NCBI GenBank assembly: GCA_905233165.1 | Contig: CAJODL010000013.1 | Location: 1 to 48,358 of the forward strand | DNA from: an uncultured Prevotella sp. | GTDB taxonomy: Bacteria; Bacteroidota; Bacteroidia; Bacteroidales; Bacteroidaceae | Length of the DNA stretch: 48,358 nt | Direction of reading: 5' to 3' | Shown here: positions 43,815-48,358 of the stretch, in pieces | Layout of the letters: each line of letters opens with the position of its first letter | How positions within the stretch are numbered: the first letter of the stretch is position 1 | Position numbers and translations under genes: made by a program | The notes under the pieces: model-generated | What the model saw: only the letters and a program-made list of their open reading frames with translations | What the model was told of the DNA's origin: nothing | The model's database searches: none

Positions 43815-45338
43815 ATGGTTATGATAAAAAAGATAACATATTTACTTCTGATGATATTGATGCCTTTGATGGCAAGTGCGAATGATGACAACATTGTTCG
43901 TGGTGATGCTAATGGCGATGGCGTGGTGAGCATGCCTGATGCTACAGCCATCATGAATAATATTCTGGGTACTACTGACCCTGGCTTCAACAAGGAGGCT
44001 GCTGATGCTAACCTTGATGGAGTGATTGGTATGCCCGATGTGATGTTTGTCATCTACTACACCACGAAAGGCAAATTCCCTGGTGCTGTGATGCCACAGC
44101 TGAAGATTTCTTTCGAGGGAACATTGAGTAAAGATATGACTGATTATGTTAATGGCTCTATGCAGTTGACAGATGCCAGCGGAAATGTGGTGGAACTGCC
44201 GGCAGGCTTTAAGACACGTGGTGCTACGTCTAAGAACTATTTTATGAAGCCAGCCCTCAATATGAAGCTGTTTACAGAGGATTATACAGAGGAGGCTGAC
44301 TCGTCACTGTTAGAGATGCGTTCCTGCTCATCATGGATTCTGGATGCTATGGCAATCGACAGAATATGTATGCGTAATCGTGTGGCGTTCGATATATGGA
44401 ATGAATTCTCTCGCCTGCCTTATGCTACTGATTTTAATGGCAGAAATGGCACAGAGGGACGTTTCGTAGAACTCTTCATAAACAACCAGTACTATGGCAT
44501 CTATTGCCTCACAGACAAGATAAACCGTAAGCTTCTCAATTTGAAGAAGGTGCAGGAGAAGACTGATGGCAGTGTGGTAATTCGTGGTGCCTTGTATAAG
44601 AGTGGTACCAATGACATTTTAGACCAGAATAATCCTGGATATAATGCCGATTCTACAGCTTGTGTCATTCAGTGGCATGATGCGTGGGAGTTGTCTTATC
44701 CTGATGATTATGGATGCTTGCAGGCATGGAAACCTCTGCAGGATGCTATCCTCACAGGAAGTAATAAGGACTATGTGAAGAAATATTTCTATCTTGAAAA
44801 TCTTGCTGATTATCAGATACATGTTATGGCTCTTTGTATAAGTGATAACTGGGGCAACAAAAACCATTTCCTCAGTGTTCGCAACATCACAAAGGATATC
44901 GATGACCCAGACCCGACAGAAGCTAATCGCAGGCGTTTTGTGATGACTCCGTGGGACCTTGACACCAGCTTTGGTGGACATTATGAGGGTGACTATTATG
45001 ATGGAACATATTTAGAATGGAAGGTAGAAGATATTTCCAAGAATGCTCCATATCCTATTTCCCCAGTCTTGGGAGATGCAGAATATCAGACTATCCTGAA
45101 GCAGCGTTGGATTGAAGGAAGAGTAGGGGCTTTCTCTGTAGAAAATGTCTGCAAGAAGTTAGAGGACTATCGTGACCTGTTTATCCAGAGTGGCGCGTGG
45201 GCGAGGATGGTAGAGCATTATGATGCCCAGACGTATAAACCAAAGTATGTCAGTGACCTTACTCGAGAGATAAACTTCATAGAAGAATGGTACAAAGCCC
45301 GCTTCCAGCAGATGGATGCCTACTTCGGAATAGAATAA
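43815..45338 (+). CDS. Exported dockerin-CotH kinase-like protein
   Basis: A 507-residue protein with a signal peptide (KKITYLLLMILMPLMASA), then a dockerin-type segment at about 30-90 with two calcium loops (GDANGDGVVSMPDA and ADANLDGVIGMPDV). Residues 130-500 are a CotH-type domain: FKTRGATSKNYFMKPALNMK, YYGIYCLTDKINRKLL, VIRGALYKSG, CISDNWGNKNHFL and MTPWDLDTSFGG. CotH proteins are atypical secreted kinases. The dockerin-like part may bind a cohesin or the cell surface; no cohesin is seen here. A second ATG at 43821 is equally possible. Genes of the family usually sit with VTC/DUF4956 genes, which here lie at 187-1686. Confidence 0.88.
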   Translation: MVMIKKITYLLLMILMPLMASANDDNIVRGDANGDGVVSMPDATAIMNNILGTTDPGFNKEAADANLDGVIGMPDVMFVIYYTTKGKFPGAVMPQLKISFEGTLSKDMTDYVNGSMQLTDASGNVVELPAGFKTRGATSKNYFMKPALNMKLFTEDYTEEADSSLLEMRSCSSWILDAMAIDRICMRNRVAFDIWNEFSRLPYATDFNGRNGTEGRFVELFINNQYYGIYCLTDKINRKLLNLKKVQEKTDGSVVIRGALYKSGTNDILDQNNPGYNADSTACVIQWHDAWELSYPDDYGCLQAWKPLQDAILTGSNKDYVKKYFYLENLADYQIHVMALCISDNWGNKNHFLSVRNITKDIDDPDPTEANRRRFVMTPWDLDTSFGGHYEGDYYDGTYLEWKVEDISKNAPYPISPVLGDAEYQTILKQRWIEGRVGAFSVENVCKKLEDYRDLFIQSGAWARMVEHYDAQTYKPKYVSDLTREINFIEEWYKARFQQMDAYFGIE

Positions 45339-45351
45339 AATAGTATAGACG

Positions 45352-45425
45352 TTTCAAGTTTCACGTTTCAAGTTATCGGTTATAGTAACTGTCAATTGTC
45401 AATTATCAATTATCAATTATCACCT
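45352..45425. repeat. Short repeat array before the mutS2 end
   Basis: TTTCAAGTTTCACGTTTCAAG, then TTATCGGTTATAG, then GTCAATTGTCAATTATCAATTATCAATTATC, the inverse of the nonamer in front of folC. It lies between the CotH gene and mutS2, which face each other. Confidence 0.88.
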
Positions 45426-45430
45426 GTCAC

Positions 45431-47959
45431 CTACCCAAGGTCCACGACTGTGATGCCTGCACCGCCGAGTTGGACGTGCTCGTCTCTGCAACCAATGACA
45501 TTAGGGAGGGCATTGAGGTAGTCGCGTATCAGGGAACGAAGAATGCCATTCCCCTTACCATGCAGGATGCGTACCTGACTGACACCGATGATGATGGCAT
45601 CGTCAACAAAGCGCTGCACCTCCATAAGGGCTTCATCACCACGCAAACCGCGAACGTCTATCTCATGGCGGAAATTGCGTGTGTGCTCATCAATAACATT
45701 GCGAGTCATTGATGACTTCTTATTGCGCTCGGCATCCATCATGGCACCGATATTGCTCTTCTGGGTCACCTTAACATCAAAGGAGGTATCACCTTCATTG
45801 AACTTCTTCAACAGTTTCTCAATAGGAGACAGTTCCTTTGGCCCCTGAGCCTCTTGCGCCTTTGACCTTTGACCTTCGACCTTTGACTTTTGCCCTTCCT
45901 GCTGCCCCTTGGCAGCCTTCTCTGCCTTGCGCTTTTCCTTGCGTTCTCTGCGAGCTAAGATCTGCTGCATCTTCTTCTCGATGGCAGCATCTTTCTCTGT
46001 GGTGTCAATCTCCTTCACCTCGCTGCGGAAGTCATTCAACTCTTCACGCAGCTGTCTTGTGCGTTCTTTCTCGGCTGCTGCCTCGCGTATCTCGCGAATG
46101 GTGTTCTCGATGCGTCTGTTAGCCTCTTTGAGCATCTCTTCCGCCTGTTCCTTGGCACGTCGGAGAATTGCCTTTCGCTCTTTGTCTATCTCTTCGATAT
46201 TGGTCTCATAACGTGAAATGGTTTTCTCGACGTCTTTCTCACGCTGGTGTACTGTCTGTCGTTTCTGCTCCCAATATCTCTTGTCGCGCACTATGTCCTG
46301 CAGGTATTTATCACTCTGGATATAGTCTTGTCCTACTATCTCTGCGGCATCATTGATGACCTCTTCCGGCAGTCCTGTCTTTCGGGCTATTTCGATGGCG
46401 AAGGAAGAGCCTGGACGACCTATCTGCAGTTGGAAGAGGGCTTTCATCTGGTGACGGTCATAGAGCATGGCACCATTGATGACTCCTGGATGGTCTTCTG
46501 CAAAATGCTTCAGGTTCTGATAGTGTGTGGTGATTACACCCCACGCTTTCCGCTCCCAGAATTGCTTCAGGACAGCCTCTGCTATGGCACCGCCAATCTG
46601 TGGTTCTGTGCCAGTACCAAATTCATCGATGAGGAGAAGTGTTTTGTCATTTGATGCCTTTATCATTCTCTTCATATTCAGCAGGTGTGAAGAATATGTA
46701 GAGAGGTCGTCTTCGATACTTTGCTCATCGCCAATGTCTATCATGATGGTATCGAAGATACCCATTGTGCTGTTCTCCTTCATTGGCACACTGAGTCCAC
46801 ACTGTACCATATATTGCAGCAGTCCGACAGTCTTCAGACATACAGACTTACCACCAGCATTTGGGCCGCTGATGATGAGAATCTTGGGATGTATGGCGTC
46901 TCTCTCATCATTGCCTGTAAGGGTGATGTCGAGGGGTACGATATCTTTATTCTGACGTCTCAAAGAGTTGCGCAACAATGGATGGCATGCCTGTACCCAA
47001 TCAATATGAGGGTGGGACAGCACCTCCGGTTCTATGGCATTAAATTCTTGTGCCAGCTGTGTCTTGGCCTGTATGAAGTCTATCTCACCAAGGAATTTCA
47101 TACTCTCCAGTATGCCATCGACATCTGGGCGTATCTCATCGCTCACCTCCGAGAGAATCTTTATTATCTCCCTCTTTTCCTCGGCTTCCAGTTCGCGAAC
47201 CCTGTTATTTGCCTCCACTACGGCAGTAGGTTCCAGGAAGAGAGTCTTTCCTGTAGCTGACTCATCGTGCACAATGCCGCTAATCTTGCGCTTCATGCTT
47301 GGAGGGATAGGAATGACGAGTCTGCCATCACGCATAGCAGGGGTCACATCTTTCTCAATGAGTCCGTCCTGCTGTGCCTTTCGGAGTATGGAATTCAGCG
47401 TCTGTGAAACAGAGCCAGCAGCCTTCTTCAACTCTCCTCTGATATGGAACAGAGCGCTGGAGGCAGAGTCTTTTATGTGCCCGTATTTGTCGAGAATCTG
47501 TGATATCCTGCGTGCTATGTTCGGATATGCGTGTACGTCTTTTGCCAGTTCCCAAAGGGTGGGGTAAGGTGTAGTTGAGAGTTGAGAGCTGAGAGTTGAT
47601 AGTTGAGAGTTGTTATCGTTTTCGTTTTCGTTTTCGTTTTGGTTATCGTTCAGACATTCCCTGAAATCGATGATGGTTTGCAGGCACCTCATCAGCTCAA
47701 ACAGCTCTTGCTCCTCCATGTGGGTGCCTTTCAGCTTCAGACGGGCAACACCTTGTCTGATATCAAAGAAAAACTCCAGGGGCAGTTCTTCTGCCTCTTC
47801 TTTTAGCCTGCGAAATTCACGTACAGCAGATAGCTGGCGGTTTATCTCCGCAGCATCTGTCATAAATGTCATATCGCCTACACGTTCCCATCCTAACTGA
47901 CAGAGGCAGTTACCCCGCAGCAGGGTGCGTATAGCAGTAAAACCGAGTTTTTCTTCCAT
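45431..47959 (-). CDS. mutS2: Endonuclease MutS2
   Basis: An 842-residue homologue of MutS2, an ATPase with a C-terminal Smr nuclease domain implicated in suppressing recombination and in rescue of collided ribosomes. ATP loop ISGPNAGGKSVCLKTVG near residue 375, DEFGTGTEPQIGG (Walker B) and a long coiled coil (about 560-690) are clear; the Smr domain is at the end (EIDVRGLRGDEALMEVQRFVDD, RILHGKGNGILRSLIRDYL). Two stretches are repeat-encoded: NDNQNENENENDNN with SQLSTLSSQLST near residues 103-130, and EGQKSKVEGQRSKAQEAQGP near residue 690. Both are in linkers and do not break the frame. Confidence 0.95.
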   Translation of the reverse strand: MEEKLGFTAIRTLLRGNCLCQLGWERVGDMTFMTDAAEINRQLSAVREFRRLKEEAEELPLEFFFDIRQGVARLKLKGTHMEEQELFELMRCLQTIIDFRECLNDNQNENENENDNNSQLSTLSSQLSTTPYPTLWELAKDVHAYPNIARRISQILDKYGHIKDSASSALFHIRGELKKAAGSVSQTLNSILRKAQQDGLIEKDVTPAMRDGRLVIPIPPSMKRKISGIVHDESATGKTLFLEPTAVVEANNRVRELEAEEKREIIKILSEVSDEIRPDVDGILESMKFLGEIDFIQAKTQLAQEFNAIEPEVLSHPHIDWVQACHPLLRNSLRRQNKDIVPLDITLTGNDERDAIHPKILIISGPNAGGKSVCLKTVGLLQYMVQCGLSVPMKENSTMGIFDTIMIDIGDEQSIEDDLSTYSSHLLNMKRMIKASNDKTLLLIDEFGTGTEPQIGGAIAEAVLKQFWERKAWGVITTHYQNLKHFAEDHPGVINGAMLYDRHQMKALFQLQIGRPGSSFAIEIARKTGLPEEVINDAAEIVGQDYIQSDKYLQDIVRDKRYWEQKRQTVHQREKDVEKTISRYETNIEEIDKERKAILRRAKEQAEEMLKEANRRIENTIREIREAAAEKERTRQLREELNDFRSEVKEIDTTEKDAAIEKKMQQILARRERKEKRKAEKAAKGQQEGQKSKVEGQRSKAQEAQGPKELSPIEKLLKKFNEGDTSFDVKVTQKSNIGAMMDAERNKKSSMTRNVIDEHTRNFRHEIDVRGLRGDEALMEVQRFVDDAIIIGVSQVRILHGKGNGILRSLIRDYLNALPNVIGCRDEHVQLGGAGITVVDLG
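45858..45895 (-). repeat. AAAGGTC octamer array inside mutS2
   Basis: On the minus strand AAAAGTCAAAGGTCGAAGGTCAAAGGTC, in frame, coding GQKSKVEGQRSKAQ. It is the same octamer as the intergenic array at 37074-37140. Confidence 0.9.
47572..47652 (-). repeat. Two repeat types inside the mutS2 N-terminal region
   Basis: On the minus strand AACGATAACCAAAACGAAAACGAAAACGAAAACGATAAC (Asn/Glu/Asp stretch) followed by CAACTCTCAACTATCAACTCTCAGCTCTCAACT (SQLSTLSSQLST). Both are repeat motifs also found between genes in this window. Confidence 0.92.
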
Positions 47960-47979
47960 CGTAATTTGTAATTTGGATG

Positions 47980-47987
47980 CAAAGGTA
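47980..47987 (-). promoter_or_regulatory. Promoter -7 box of mutS2
   Basis: Minus strand TACCTTTG at 47987-47980, 20 nt upstream of the ATG. The -33 element (TTC at 48010-48008) is imperfect. Confidence 0.6.
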
Positions 47988-47999
47988 ATAAAATATATT

Positions 48000-48358
48000 C
48001 AATATTGGAAATATTTTGAAACAAAAACCATAAAAACCCCTCCGAGGTCAGTTAAGTCTTTCAGACTTTTATGTATCACTTTAATACCTTAATCCATTGT
48101 GAGCAAGCTCCCATGTTTTAATCTCTTAAACTGATACTCCTGCTTACAGCAGTTTTACTGCCCTCGTCGGCAAAAACACCGGTTCTTCGAACCTAAAAAA
48201 CAGATTTTGGCTTACAGCTTAGTTGCTTACGGTTAAGGTTATCGTTAACGTTATGGTTGAAAAATGTTTTTTAGCGAAGCGAGGTTTTTGCTCTTGATGA
48301 GATAGAGTTCCTGAAAGGAATAATGGTATTAGGGATAAGCTTATCTGGGTGCTCGCAC
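48000..48358. other. Gene-free right end of the window
   Basis: No convincing coding frame on either strand. It contains TTACGGTTAAGGTTATCGTTAACGTTATGG (48228-48257), the hexamer-type repeat, and scattered AT-rich sequence. Any gene to the right begins beyond the window. Confidence 0.6.

Noticed and set aside
48000..48358. Partial gene running off the right end
   Set aside because: No frame of useful length or with family features reaches the edge on either strand.

Overview
The window reads as a chromosomal segment of a Bacteroidota bacterium, most likely a Prevotella-like member of the Prevotellaceae. The evidence is promoters of the Bacteroidota type (TTG, about 20 nt, TAnnTTTG) in front of most transcription units, mostly absent Shine-Dalgarno sites, family content typical of the group (DUF4956, DUF2490, DUF4348, DUF2023, TSCPD, a dockerin-CotH protein, a GH10 xylanase with an inserted binding module, AsnA, type B L31), and a plant-polysaccharide diet. 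No rRNA, tRNA, CRISPR array, prophage or intact insertion sequence was seen.

Layout. 187-8446 (+): a six-gene run, VTC polyphosphate-polymerase-like protein, DUF4956 membrane protein, DUF2490 beta-barrel, beta-helix carbohydrate-binding lipoprotein, a giant GH30-galactanase/dipeptidyl-peptidase IV fusion, and an Xaa-Pro aminopeptidase. It is bracketed by two near-identical palindromes (1-36 and 8468-8502). 8598-12472 (+): a promoter, a cobalamin riboswitch and a biotin-dependent acyl-CoA carboxylase operon (biotin carboxylase, biotin carrier, carboxyltransferase). 12562-13314 (+): a polyprenol-phosphate mannosyltransferase-like enzyme. 13422-19766 (-): lipoprotein, pgi, rpmE, asnA, TSCPD protein, GH25 lysozyme, aspS. 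19862-26094 (-): an overlapping run of mscS-type channel, phospholipase-D/cardiolipin-synthase-like protein, a sigma-70 factor fused in frame to an exported domain, an HPr-kinase-like ATPase, an S24/S26 peptidase and a PqqD/RRE protein. 26250-29032 (+): acidic hypothetical protein and GH10 xylanase. 29064-32643 (-): recX, prmC, SulP transporter, rubrerythrin. 32884-40363 (+): DUF2023, DUF4348, murB, ABC-F, grpE, dnaJ, folC. 40364-42428: an accessory-looking stretch with arrays of repeats, a truncated type IIG restriction-methylase remnant, a WG-repeat/zinc-finger secreted protein and a possible structured RNA. Then sstT (-), dockerin-CotH (+) and mutS2 (-).

Three things stand out. First, the GH30-DPPIV fusion next to an Xaa-Pro aminopeptidase suggests coupled removal of beta-1,6-galactan side chains and the proline-rich backbone of plant arabinogalactan proteins. 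Second, the sigma/exported-domain fusion is translationally coupled to a kinase-peptidase-RRE triad resembling a stripped-down peptide-modification or envelope-signalling unit with no known function. Third, the chromosome is peppered with short tandem repeat arrays (6- to 16-nt units) that sit between genes, supply or abut start and stop codons (folC, murB, cls, the VTC gene), and have expanded inside coding sequences (mutS2 twice, the DPPIV domain, the biotin carrier).

All family assignments are from reading motifs and remembered family features; no search was run.
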